Shown here: positions 12,194 to 19,691 of the stretch, one piece after another
Layout of the letters: each line of letters starts with the position of its first letter
Position numbering within the stretch: position 1 is the first letter of the stretch
NCBI GenBank assembly: GCA_902812455.1
Contig: CADDZH010000083.1
Coordinates: forward strand, 1-23,590
From: Chloroflexota bacterium
GTDB lineage: Bacteria > Chloroflexota > Ktedonobacteria > Ktedonobacterales > Ktedonobacteraceae
Length of the DNA: 23,590 bases
Direction: 5' to 3'
Position numbers and translations under genes: made by a program
The notes under the pieces: model-generated
The model's input: only the letters and a program-made list of their open reading frames with translations
Databases searched by the model: none
Told to the model about the DNA's origin: nothing

Positions 12194-12272
12194 AGCCCAA
12201 ACCTTTCCAGAAAGGCTCAGCGCCAGATATTGTAATACTTTTACCCATACCTACAACATCTTAGTTAATGCT

Positions 12273-12301
12273 AGAATATATCAGGAGAGAATAGCTGTCA
12301 A
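12273..12301 (-). promoter_or_regulatory. Probable promoter of the Rrf2-cysteine synthase operon
   Basis: The minus strand has TTGACA (12296-12301), a 17-base spacer and TATTCT (12273-12278), about 80 bases before the Rrf2 start. The -35 box is flanked by a direct repeat AATAGCT at 12290-12296 and 12300-12306, spaced exactly 10 bases, which could be a regulator site. Confidence 0.5.
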
Positions 12302-12323
12302 TAGCTCACACTCGCCCGCCCGG

Positions 12324-12725
12324 CTATGTTATCAGTATACTCAATGCTAATATCTTTGTAGGATCCTCGGGATCAACCTGCCCACGTATGGTCACCGTTT
12401 GCCCGGCTCGCAAGTTACTGAACGAGGCCGGCCTGTTAGACATTGCATAGCGGGTCTCGCTGTTCACCACCACCGTGATTGCCTGTTTCTCCGGCCTTGA
12501 GGTAATCACCAGCGATTGGTGCCCCAACGATTGAACAGTGCCCGTAACCATGAGTATCCTGCTCGCTCCCGTGTTCGCTGGCACCGAAGGTGTGGGCGTT
12601 GCCGGTTGCAGGAAGCCTTGCTGGCTTGCAGCATGTGGAAACAAAAGGGCAAAGATGAGAGCGCCGGCTCCTATAAGCATAATAAGGGCAACGCCCAGCA
12701 TAATCAACAACCGTCTTCCGGCCAT
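12324..12725 (-). CDS. Small membrane-anchored DUF5666-like protein
   Basis: The 133-residue product begins MAGRRLLIMLGVALIMLIGAG, a single N-terminal membrane anchor or signal (residues 4-29), then a Pro/Thr-rich linker (40-52). A compact beta-rich domain follows (57-133: VTGTVQSLGHQSLVITSR, TVTIRGQVDPEDP). That domain resembles the OB-like DUF5666 repeats of surface proteins; function is unknown. The frame is open further upstream to 12848, but that part is the dispersed repeat. The ATG at 12725 has AGGGGG seven bases before it (12733-12738), whereas the ATG at 12746 has no ribosome binding site. It is divergent from the two-component genes and separate from the Rrf2 operon promoter. Confidence 0.75.
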   Translation of the reverse strand: MAGRRLLIMLGVALIMLIGAGALIFALLFPHAASQQGFLQPATPTPSVPANTGASRILMVTGTVQSLGHQSLVITSRPEKQAITVVVNSETRYAMSNRPASFSNLRAGQTVTIRGQVDPEDPTKILALSILIT

Positions 12726-12732
12726 ACCTGTA

Positions 12733-12738
12733 CCCCCT
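12733..12738 (-). promoter_or_regulatory. Ribosome binding site deciding the DUF5666-like start
   Basis: The minus strand reads AGGGGG seven bases before the ATG at 12725. It supports this start over the longer open frame that runs into the repeat. Confidence 0.6.
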
Positions 12739-12803
12739 GTGATCATGTTTTTAGCTACGAGTGAATAACCGCCTAACTTCTTTAGGTATAAGAAAAATTT
12801 GAG

Positions 12804-12847
12804 GACACCCCAAACCCCGGCAAGGGGCTTCGCCCCCTGCACCCCCA
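12804..12847 (-). repeat. GC-rich double-hairpin dispersed repeat, copy 2
   Basis: On the minus strand it starts TGGGGGTGCAGGGGGCG, as copy 1 at 131-178, and ends TGCCGGGGTTTGGGG then TGTCCTC. The last part forms TTTGGGG paired with CCTCAAA, followed by TTTTTC, which is terminator-like. It lies between the divergent DUF5666-like and response regulator genes and points towards the former. Confidence 0.75.
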
Positions 12848-12867
12848 TTCCCTAACCGCTTTCTTGC

Positions 12868-12885
12868 CTTTGCTCTAGAGCAAAG
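12868..12885. promoter_or_regulatory. 18-bp perfect palindrome upstream of the response regulator
   Basis: CTTTGCTCTAGAGCAAAG is fully self-complementary with no spacer. It lies 70 bases before the response regulator start. A weak plus-strand promoter, TTGCCT (12864-12869) and TATTTT (12888-12893), brackets it. It looks like an operator for a dimeric regulator. Confidence 0.5.
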
Positions 12886-12954
12886 CCTATTTTAGCTGGG
12901 AATGAGGGCAACTGCAAGCGCTCTCACTTGCGATTGGTTGAAAGGATATCTATA

Positions 12955-13782
12955 ATGAAGGCGAATAAAAATGCTGGCTATTTGGATTACTTGCCAGCGA
13001 TCAGAAACTTATGGAGTCAAATTTTTATGCAACAAGATGAAAACAATCAGGAGAACCAGAGTCCCCCCCCGCTAAAGGTTCTTGTCATTGAAGATGAGGA
13101 GAATATAGTAGAGCTTATCAGGCTGGGCTTGCGCTACGAGGGCTTTCAGGTAGAATCGGCTGCCGATGGCCTGGAAGGGATAGCGGCCGCCCAGCGTCTT
13201 GATCCCGCTATTGTTATCTTAGACCTGGGCTTACCTGGCAGCATTGATGGCCTGGAGGTATGCCGCCGCCTGCGACAGAATCCCACCACGAAAGACATCC
13301 CAATACTTATGCTTACTGCGAAGGGCGATCCTCAAGACAGAGTTGTCGGACTGAATACCGGCGCGGATGACTATCTTGCCAAACCTTTTAGCTTTGATGA
13401 GCTTGTGGCCCGCATTCGCGCTATTCTTCGTCGCCAGCGCCGTGCCGCTGCCCTCCAAGGAGAGGGCGAAGGCAACGAGGGACAGATACTCGAATTTGGC
13501 GATTTGCGCATGAACACGGCCACGCGCGAGGTAACGCGAGGCGGGCGCCCGATTGAATTGACTGCTACCGAGTATAATCTCCTGCACCTCTTTATGAGCC
13601 ATCCACGGCACGTACTTGACCGCCAGACAATCCTGAATCGTGTTTGGGGCTATGATTTCCTCGGTGAAACCAATATCATCGAGGTATACGTGCGATATTT
13701 GAGGGAGAAAATCGAAGATACGCCCAGTTCTCCCCGCCTCATTCAAACTGTACGTGGGGTAGGCTACGTCTTAAAGGGTTAA
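12955..13782 (+). CDS. OmpR/PhoB-type response regulator
   Basis: This is a DNA-binding response regulator of 275 residues. The receiver domain (about 40-155) has the acidic pocket E46/D47, phosphoacceptor D90 in VILDLGLPG, T121 and K143. The winged helix (about 175-275) ends RLIQTVRGVGYVLKG, typical of the OmpR/PhoB family. About 38 residues precede the receiver domain, which is unusual. ATG at 12955 has AAAGGA nine bases upstream. ATG at 13027 (MQQDENN), with GGAG ten bases upstream, would remove most of that extension and is nearly as likely. A TTG at 12928 is less likely. It is 16 bp before its partner kinase. Confidence 0.95.
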   Translation: MKANKNAGYLDYLPAIRNLWSQIFMQQDENNQENQSPPPLKVLVIEDEENIVELIRLGLRYEGFQVESAADGLEGIAAAQRLDPAIVILDLGLPGSIDGLEVCRRLRQNPTTKDIPILMLTAKGDPQDRVVGLNTGADDYLAKPFSFDELVARIRAILRRQRRAAALQGEGEGNEGQILEFGDLRMNTATREVTRGGRPIELTATEYNLLHLFMSHPRHVLDRQTILNRVWGYDFLGETNIIEVYVRYLREKIEDTPSSPRLIQTVRGVGYVLKG

Positions 13783-13798
13783 AAAGGGTGATATACCC

Positions 13799-15037
13799 AT
13801 GCCAGCAAGGCCCAGAACCGGCTCACTACAAACACATCGACAGGCATATCAAAGGAACGAGGCACACATTACTCACTCCCAGGGCAGCGCTGACTCTCGT
13901 AGAAGGCGCCTGTACCAGGTCTGGCGCCACCGCCCCCTTTCGGGCTTACACTGGCAACTGACTTTTCTGTACAGTGTGCTCATTATCGCGCTGCTCATCG
14001 CCTTTGGCCTCTGGCTAGTCTATGCTGATCCGCTCCCATTACCCAGGCCCTTGCCAGGGTATGCGCTCGATACTATTCTGGGCATGATCATTGTTCTGGG
14101 CATTATTGGCTCAATCATGGCCTTTTTTCTCACCAGCCTTGTCCTGCGCCCATTACGTGAAATGACCGATGCAGCTCAGGCAATCGTTTTCGGGGACCTC
14201 GAACAGCGGGAACGCCTTGAGCCGTTCTTAGATGGCGATGATGAAGTGAGCAAGCTCGCTGTAAGCTTGAATACCCTGACCAACCAGATAGAACTCGCAC
14301 AGCGCAGGCAGCAGGGGGTGGAAGAGCGCTCGCGCCGCCTGTTCTCTGATGCTTCTCATCAACTACGCACGCCGCTGACATCCCTGCGCGGCTTCACCGA
14401 GGTGCTTATGCGTGGGGCAAAAGATGATCCTGAACTATCTCAGCGCGTGCTTGAGTTAATGAGACACGAAGCCGAGCGCATGACTCTTCTGCTCAATGAT
14501 CTGTTGACACTTGCCTATCTTGATGCTGGACCATCAGTAGAGACGGAATATATTGATCTGGGCAATTTTCTTAACCAGGAGCTGGAGCAACTCAAATTGC
14601 TGGTGGACGATGGCCGCAGCCTCACACTCGAGATTGTCGCCCAGGAGCCGCCAGGTGTACAGGCCAATGCAGATCGCCTCAGGCAAGTGCTGCATGCGCT
14701 GGTTGAGAATGCGGTCAAATATGGCAGGCCCGCTCCAGATGGCTGGATTCGCATCCGCCTCGACAAGGAGAACAGTTATGCGCTGGTACAGATCATTGAC
14801 AATGGAAAGGGCATTCATCCAGACGACCTGCCGCATATTTTCGAGCGCTTCTATCGAGGCAGGCATATACCAACCTATAATGGTCACCAAAACGCGAAAT
14901 CGCTCCCTGCCGGAACAGGCCTGGGTCTTTCTATCGCGCTGGCCATTGTCCAGGCTCACCATGGTGAGATCACCGTTGAAAGTATCCCTGATGCCCGTAC
15001 CGTGTTTACAGTGAAATTGCCCTGCTTCAATCAATAA
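13799..15037 (+). CDS. Membrane sensor histidine kinase
   Basis: The 412-residue kinase has a basic N-terminal tail of about 50 residues, membrane segments at about 53-76 and 90-115, a HAMP region (about 113-165), and the phosphoacceptor H187 in FSDASHQLRTPLTSLRG. The ATPase follows: N-box N304 (HALVENAVKYG), DNGKGI at 334-339, FERFYRG, and GTGLGLSIA at 372-380. The loop outside the membrane is only about 14 Pro-rich residues, so it has no extracytoplasmic sensor domain. It probably senses the membrane itself or a partner protein. It is in one operon with the response regulator, and the next genes are a dehydrogenase and a glycosidase, which might be targets. Confidence 0.95.
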   Translation: MPARPRTGSLQTHRQAYQRNEAHITHSQGSADSRRRRLYQVWRHRPLSGLHWQLTFLYSVLIIALLIAFGLWLVYADPLPLPRPLPGYALDTILGMIIVLGIIGSIMAFFLTSLVLRPLREMTDAAQAIVFGDLEQRERLEPFLDGDDEVSKLAVSLNTLTNQIELAQRRQQGVEERSRRLFSDASHQLRTPLTSLRGFTEVLMRGAKDDPELSQRVLELMRHEAERMTLLLNDLLTLAYLDAGPSVETEYIDLGNFLNQELEQLKLLVDDGRSLTLEIVAQEPPGVQANADRLRQVLHALVENAVKYGRPAPDGWIRIRLDKENSYALVQIIDNGKGIHPDDLPHIFERFYRGRHIPTYNGHQNAKSLPAGTGLGLSIALAIVQAHHGEITVESIPDARTVFTVKLPCFNQ

Positions 15038-15061
15038 ACTATCCTGGCTTTCCTACCAAGA

Positions 15062-15090
15062 TTGACCCATATCTATTGGCATGATACACT
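15062..15090 (+). promoter_or_regulatory. Probable promoter of the dehydrogenase-glycosidase pair
   Basis: TTGACC (15062-15067), a 17-base spacer and TACACT (15085-15090) lie 24 bases after the kinase stop. A tandem GCGCTTA repeat follows. This would allow expression independent of the two-component genes. Confidence 0.5.
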
Positions 15091-15164
15091 GCGCTTAGCG
15101 CTTAAACCAGCAAGGCGCACCTGGCATGAAGAGAAGAGACGTTGCTTGTAGTGAGCCGAGGAAC

Positions 15165-15170
15165 GAGGAG
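15165..15170 (+). promoter_or_regulatory. Ribosome binding site deciding the dehydrogenase start
   Basis: GAGGAG lies six bases before the ATG at 15177 and favours that start over the in-frame ATG at 15126. Confidence 0.75.
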
Positions 15171-15176
15171 CCTATC

Positions 15177-16781
15177 ATGTGGATTTCAATAGTAGAACTT
15201 GACCCGGCGCATATCATACCCGCGAAGATATTAGGGAGTATCTGGCGAGGAGCTTACTTTTCGCCTATTGCCCCTCTGCAGGTGCAAAATCTTCCTCGCC
15301 GCCCATTACCCGCATCCGACTGGGTGCGCGTGCGAAATCTGCTGGCCGGGATTTGTGGGAGCGATCTGCGCCTTATTTTTGACGGTGGAGACTTTCGCAT
15401 TGCGCCTGCCGCCGTTTTCAACCATAGACGCATTTACCCTGGCCACGAGGTTGCCGGAGAGGTCATCGAAGTGGGCGATGATGTAGAGCGCCTGCATGTT
15501 GGAGACCGCGTTGTCCTGCAATATGCTCCTAATTGCCTCACTGCCGGTGTCGAGCTACCCTGCCGCGCCTGCGCTGCCGGTAACTATAACCTGTGCGAGC
15601 ATGGCCCATTCTCCGGCCCTGAACCTGTCGGTGGCGGCTGGAGCGAAGAGATGTTGCTGCACGAACAGCAGCTCTTCCGCATTTCACCCACTCTCAGTGA
15701 TGCGCAGGCCGTGCTTCTGGAACCCTCTGCGGTCGCCATCCATGCCGTTTTGCGCCGCCTGCCAGAGCCCGGAGAGCGCGTTCTTATTATCGGCGCAGGT
15801 ACCATTGGGCAGCTTATCTTACAGGTTGTCCGTGCCCTTGTCCGCGATGCTGACATCAGTGTCATGGCTCGTCATCCTTTTCAAATAGAACGAGCTGCAC
15901 GCCTTGGCGCCACCATCATCTACCCCCAGGATAGCTATAAAGAAATCGAGCAGGCCACCGGAGCGCAACTTTATGAAGGCATGCTGGGAAATAAGATGCT
16001 GCTGGGCGGCTATGATGTCATTTTTGATACAATCGGCAGCCAGCAAACAACGCACCATGCATTACGCTGGGCGCGCGCCGGTGCTACGGTCGTCATGGTT
16101 GGCACCCACCCCTCTAAAATGCATATAGACCTTAGCCCTATCTGGTACCAGGAAATCAGCCTTGTGGGTAGCACCGGTCACGGCATAGAGACCTGGCCTG
16201 CTGGCTCATCTGAGCGTAAATCCACCTTTGAGGTCGCGGCAGAGATGATCGAGCGTGGCCAGATAGTTCCTGAGAAATTGATCACCCATCGCTTCCCCCT
16301 CAGCGAATTTCGTAACGCCCTCATCACAGCATTAGACAAATCGCGCCATCGCGCCATCAAAGTTGTTTTTGATTACTCGCTGCAGCCTCCCTCCGTTGTT
16401 CCAAATGTGCGCGCCTCAGCACGGCCACGCCGCCAGGCAGCCACCCCGCCTGCACCACTAGAAGCAGAAACAGAGGAAGAAACATCCACGATCTTACCTA
16501 CTGAGGAAGATGAGGATGTCAAGACTATTGTCGTCTCACCTTCGGAATTGATTCACCGCTATAAAGGTGCTGCTCCTCCCGCTCAGCAGCATCCAGAAAC
16601 TTCAGAACCTGCTTCTCCTCAAGACCAGGATGACCGAGACCAGTATGAAGATACGCTGCCTGCGATGAAAGCAGCAAGCGAAATGCCAGCGACGAATGAT
16701 AGCGATCAAACGTTAGTAGAGGTAGAAGAACTGCCTGCCACTCAAGAAGAAGAGGGCGATTCCGAGACAGGACTATACTGA
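15177..16781 (+). CDS. Zinc-dependent alcohol dehydrogenase (MDR family) with acidic C-terminal tail
   Basis: The first 400 of 534 residues form a medium-chain dehydrogenase. Catalytic-zinc ligands are C60 (GICGSD), H90/E91 (PGHE) and probably E182 (LEPSA). The structural-zinc cysteines are C120, C129, C132 and C140. The NAD(P) Rossmann motif is GAGTIG (206-211). It probably oxidises a polyol, sugar or alcohol; the substrate is unknown. Residues 400-534 are a disordered, Pro/Glu/Asp/Thr-rich tail absent from ordinary family members. The tail holds repeated Thr-hydrophobic motifs in acidic context (TILPTEED, KTIVVSP, DTLPAM, QTLVEVEE). ATG at 15177 has GAGGAG six bases upstream. An upstream ATG at 15126 would add 17 residues and has a poorer site. 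It is followed after 28 bp by the glycosidase gene. Confidence 0.9.
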   Translation: MWISIVELDPAHIIPAKILGSIWRGAYFSPIAPLQVQNLPRRPLPASDWVRVRNLLAGICGSDLRLIFDGGDFRIAPAAVFNHRRIYPGHEVAGEVIEVGDDVERLHVGDRVVLQYAPNCLTAGVELPCRACAAGNYNLCEHGPFSGPEPVGGGWSEEMLLHEQQLFRISPTLSDAQAVLLEPSAVAIHAVLRRLPEPGERVLIIGAGTIGQLILQVVRALVRDADISVMARHPFQIERAARLGATIIYPQDSYKEIEQATGAQLYEGMLGNKMLLGGYDVIFDTIGSQQTTHHALRWARAGATVVMVGTHPSKMHIDLSPIWYQEISLVGSTGHGIETWPAGSSERKSTFEVAAEMIERGQIVPEKLITHRFPLSEFRNALITALDKSRHRAIKVVFDYSLQPPSVVPNVRASARPRRQAATPPAPLEAETEEETSTILPTEEDEDVKTIVVSPSELIHRYKGAAPPAQQHPETSEPASPQDQDDRDQYEDTLPAMKAASEMPATNDSDQTLVEVEELPATQEEEGDSETGLY

Positions 16782-16809
16782 ACATATATGTTTCAGCCGG
16801 GGAGCAGCT

Positions 16810-18183
16810 ATGGCTATTTATAATGAGGATACGCAAAAACTTTCTGTGCCCGATCAGCAAAAGCATCCAGGAGATCGAATAGGTGACACTGAAAAAAGAA
16901 GCATTCCTGTTCGCCGCTCAAAACGCCCTCGCCTGGCGGCTCCTGTCATGGTGATCCTGGTCTCCCTGGCTGCTCTACTTGCCTTAGCAGGCATTATGGG
17001 CTGGCTATGGCTGGGCGGCGGATCTTCACAAGATAGCCTCTTCTCCGGTTCATCGCCTTCAGGCCCTTTTGCGCAGCCATCGCTCAATGCTCGCCAGATC
17101 AATGCCATCATGCATCTTAGCGGGTATATGAAATATAAGCAGCTTGCCAGCTTGTACGTCGCACGCATGAGCCTGGACGTGGAACTTGGCCAGCTCATTA
17201 TGGTCGAGTACGCCGATACGTACTACTCACCAGATCTGGATGAGATGGTCAATCAACTCCATGCGGGCGGCGTGATCATGTATCAATTCCAGATGCCCAC
17301 TGCGGCGCAAACCAGGGAACAAATTGCCCAGATGCAGGCTCATGCTACTTTCCCCCTGCTCATTGCGACCGATGAAGAGGGCGGCCCTTACGTTGATCGC
17401 CTTTCGCAGATCTATGGGCCGCGTATGTCGCCAACACAGATCGAGGAGACCGGCGATCCTGGTGTAGCAGCGCAGCAAGGAGCAAAGGCAGCGCATGACC
17501 TGCTCGCGCTTGGCATCAACACGAACCTTGCCCCTGATGTCGATGTGAATCTGGTCAACGGGTACGATATGGTAACGCGCACCTTTGGCGATACGCCCCA
17601 GCAAGTAATTACCTTTGCAGGTCCCTACTTGCGCGCACTACAAAAAGCCGGCGTCATTGGCTGTATTAAGCACTATCCTGGCCTGGGCGATGCCTCACCT
17701 GACGCTCACACAACCCTGCCCATCGTGAATCAAACGGCGCAGCAGATTTATGATATTGATCTTGCACCTTTCAAAGCTTTCATCCAATCGCCGGACGCCC
17801 TGGAAAATCCCGGCATGATCATGCCAACCGATGTTCTGATGCCTGCCATCGATCCCGTTTACCCTGCTGAACTCTCGCATATCTTCATGACCGATATCCT
17901 GCGCAAGCAGTTCGGCTATGATGGGGTGGTGCTCACCGATGCCCTCTATATGCAAGGGATACGCTGGAGTATGCCAGAAGCTGCGGTCATGGCCCTCAAT
18001 GCGGGGAATGATATGATTCTTGGCCCAACCGGGGCGGATCAGATGATTGAAGTGCTCAATGCCCTGAAGGCAGCCTTGCAGGATGGAACGCTCTCCAAGG
18101 TGCGTGTTGACGAGGCTGCCACGCGCATCATCGCCCTGAAAATGGAATATCACCTGATGCCCGCCGTGCCGCCGCCAGCATAA
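16810..18183 (+). CDS. Membrane-anchored glycoside hydrolase family 3, NagZ-like
   Basis: The 457-residue protein has a basic cytoplasmic tail (1-41), one membrane segment (about 42-69), a Ser/Pro linker and a GH3 barrel outside the cell. Motifs fit beta-N-acetylhexosaminidases: DEEGG (188-192), KHYPG (287-291), the Asp-x-His acid/base pair D298/H300 in the loop after it, and the nucleophile D377 in VVLTDALYMQG. The Asp-His dyad is the feature that separates NagZ-type from other GH3 enzymes. It probably removes GlcNAc from peptidoglycan or chitin fragments; the exact substrate is not shown. GGGGAG lies five bases before the ATG. The gene probably shares a transcript with the dehydrogenase and converges on hspR with only 5 bp between stop codons and no visible terminator. 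Confidence 0.9.
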   Translation: MAIYNEDTQKLSVPDQQKHPGDRIGDTEKRSIPVRRSKRPRLAAPVMVILVSLAALLALAGIMGWLWLGGGSSQDSLFSGSSPSGPFAQPSLNARQINAIMHLSGYMKYKQLASLYVARMSLDVELGQLIMVEYADTYYSPDLDEMVNQLHAGGVIMYQFQMPTAAQTREQIAQMQAHATFPLLIATDEEGGPYVDRLSQIYGPRMSPTQIEETGDPGVAAQQGAKAAHDLLALGINTNLAPDVDVNLVNGYDMVTRTFGDTPQQVITFAGPYLRALQKAGVIGCIKHYPGLGDASPDAHTTLPIVNQTAQQIYDIDLAPFKAFIQSPDALENPGMIMPTDVLMPAIDPVYPAELSHIFMTDILRKQFGYDGVVLTDALYMQGIRWSMPEAAVMALNAGNDMILGPTGADQMIEVLNALKAALQDGTLSKVRVDEAATRIIALKMEYHLMPAVPPPA

Positions 18184-18188
18184 AAAAT

Positions 18189-18578
18189 TTACATCTTGCT
18201 CTGCTGCAGGCGCTCGATAATGCCTTTGAGCCTGCGCGTTTCAGACTCGTGCTGGGCTTGCAGCCGGTCGATTTCCTCTTGCATCTGCTCGATGCGCTCG
18301 TTCATTTCTTTCTGCATCTGCTCGATGCGGTCTCGCATGTGCAGGATCGTCTCGACTCCCGCGAGATTCACACCGAGGTCTTGCATCAGGCCGCGAATCT
18401 GTATGACGCGCTCAATATCACGGTCCGAATATAAACGCGGGCTGTGAGGACTCTTGCCTTTGCGCGCCGGTGAAATTAATCCCAGCCGTTCGTAATGGCG
18501 CAGTGTTTGCTCATGGACAGCGGCCTTCTCCGCTGCCACACTGATGATGTACCACGCTCCATCACTTTTGTCTGGCAC
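18189..18578 (-). CDS. hspR: HspR-type MerR family heat-shock repressor
   Basis: The 129-residue protein has an N-terminal MerR helix-turn-helix (about 10-80) with the HspR signature ISVAAEKAAVHEQTLRHYER, then GLISPAR, LYSDRDIERV and GVNLAGVETIL. A long coiled coil follows (about 82-127) and there are no effector-binding cysteines. In Streptomyces HspR represses dnaK and binds DnaK as co-repressor at HAIR sites. Here it ends the grpE-dnaJ-hspR operon, 25 bp after dnaJ, and a HAIR-like site overlaps the operon promoter. The start is GTG at 18578, with AAAGGAG nine bases upstream. Confidence 0.9.
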   Translation of the reverse strand: MPDKSDGAWYIISVAAEKAAVHEQTLRHYERLGLISPARKGKSPHSPRLYSDRDIERVIQIRGLMQDLGVNLAGVETILHMRDRIEQMQKEMNERIEQMQEEIDRLQAQHESETRRLKGIIERLQQSKM

Positions 18579-18603
18579 AGTCTCTTTCTCCTTTCACCTG
18601 CTT

Positions 18604-19641
18604 TTAAGAATGAACTTCCACCCCACGACTGCGAGCCAGTTTCTCAAACAAGGCGCGCTCCTCTCCCGAAAGCCGCATGGGCAAGATGACCTTGACACGA
18701 GCATACAGGTTGCCGTTGCCCTCACCACGCAGGCGAGGCATGCCTTTCCCTGCCAGGCGGAAGACGCTGCCATTCTGCGTCTCTGCCGGAACGGTCAGGA
18801 TCAGCTTGCGCCCATCGGGCAGTGGGACAGGAACTTCACCACCCAGCATGGCCTGGACAAGATCGACCTCGATATCGACGTACAGGTCGTCACCTTTGCG
18901 TTCGAACTTTGGGTCGGGTTTGACGCTGATCACCAGGAAGAGGTCTCCGCGAGGGCCACCGCCAATGCCTGGCTGCCCTTCACCGGCCACGCGAATCTTT
19001 GAACCATTGTCGACGCCGGCAGGAATCTTCACCTGGATGCGTTTATTGCGTGGCACGATACCCTGGCCGCCGCAGTTTGAACACACCCTGCCCAGGACTT
19101 CTCCCGTTCCCTTACAGGCAGAGCACTCTTCCGTGGATTGAACATTGAACGTGCGCATGCCTCCTGTATAGGCTTCCTGCAGGGTCACCTCCACCGGCTG
19201 CTCAATATTTTCTCCGGCCCGCCGGCGCATATCATAGCCATAACGGGTTCCGCGTGTCCCCGTTGAGCCTGGCGAACCCATGCCTGCGCCTGCCCGGCCA
19301 AAAAGCGCCTCGAAGAAATCGGAGAAAGAAGAGCCGCCGGTATCAAAGTCAAATCCTGGGGCCGCACGACCTCCGAAGCCAGTTGAACGCCTCGGGCCCC
19401 TTCCGAATCCAAACTGCTCCTGCCAGTTCGGCCCAAGCGTATCATACCTGCGCCGTTTCTCAGGGTCAGAGAGAACCTCGTAGGCCTCGTTGATTTCCTT
19501 GAACTTCTCTTCTGCCTTCTTGTCGCCAGGGTTTACGTCAGGGTGGTATTTGCGGGCCAGTTTGCGAAATGCCTTCTTGATTTCGTCCGCGCTGGCTCCC
19601 CGCGGGACGTTGAGAATCTTGTAATAATCTTTATATTCCAT
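18604..19641 (-). CDS. dnaJ: DnaJ/Hsp40 co-chaperone with half zinc finger
   Basis: The 345-residue protein stimulates DnaK ATPase and delivers substrates. It has a J domain (1-70) with HPD at 33-35, a Gly/Phe-rich linker (about 75-140), then two C-terminal beta domains. The central cysteine region has only two CxxCxGxG motifs (C173/C176 and C187/C190) where canonical DnaJ has four, so it can hold one zinc at most. The 14-residue spacing of the two matches motifs 3 and 4 of E. coli DnaJ. The ATG has AGGG seven bases upstream. It is 50 bp after grpE and in one operon with it. It could also be called CbpA-like, but the zinc motifs and the context favour DnaJ. Confidence 0.92.
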   Translation of the reverse strand: MEYKDYYKILNVPRGASADEIKKAFRKLARKYHPDVNPGDKKAEEKFKEINEAYEVLSDPEKRRRYDTLGPNWQEQFGFGRGPRRSTGFGGRAAPGFDFDTGGSSFSDFFEALFGRAGAGMGSPGSTGTRGTRYGYDMRRRAGENIEQPVEVTLQEAYTGGMRTFNVQSTEECSACKGTGEVLGRVCSNCGGQGIVPRNKRIQVKIPAGVDNGSKIRVAGEGQPGIGGGPRGDLFLVISVKPDPKFERKGDDLYVDIEVDLVQAMLGGEVPVPLPDGRKLILTVPAETQNGSVFRLAGKGMPRLRGEGNGNLYARVKVILPMRLSGEERALFEKLARSRGVEVHS

Positions 19642-19691
19642 GCCCCAGCCCTTTTTCTTTCACCACGAAGGCGCCTTCAAGGAAGCCTTCC

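Noticed and set aside
12726..12848. N-terminal extension of the DUF5666-like gene, starting in the repeat.
   Set aside because: The extra 41 codons are largely the dispersed repeat and have no ribosome binding site; a good one precedes the ATG at 12725.
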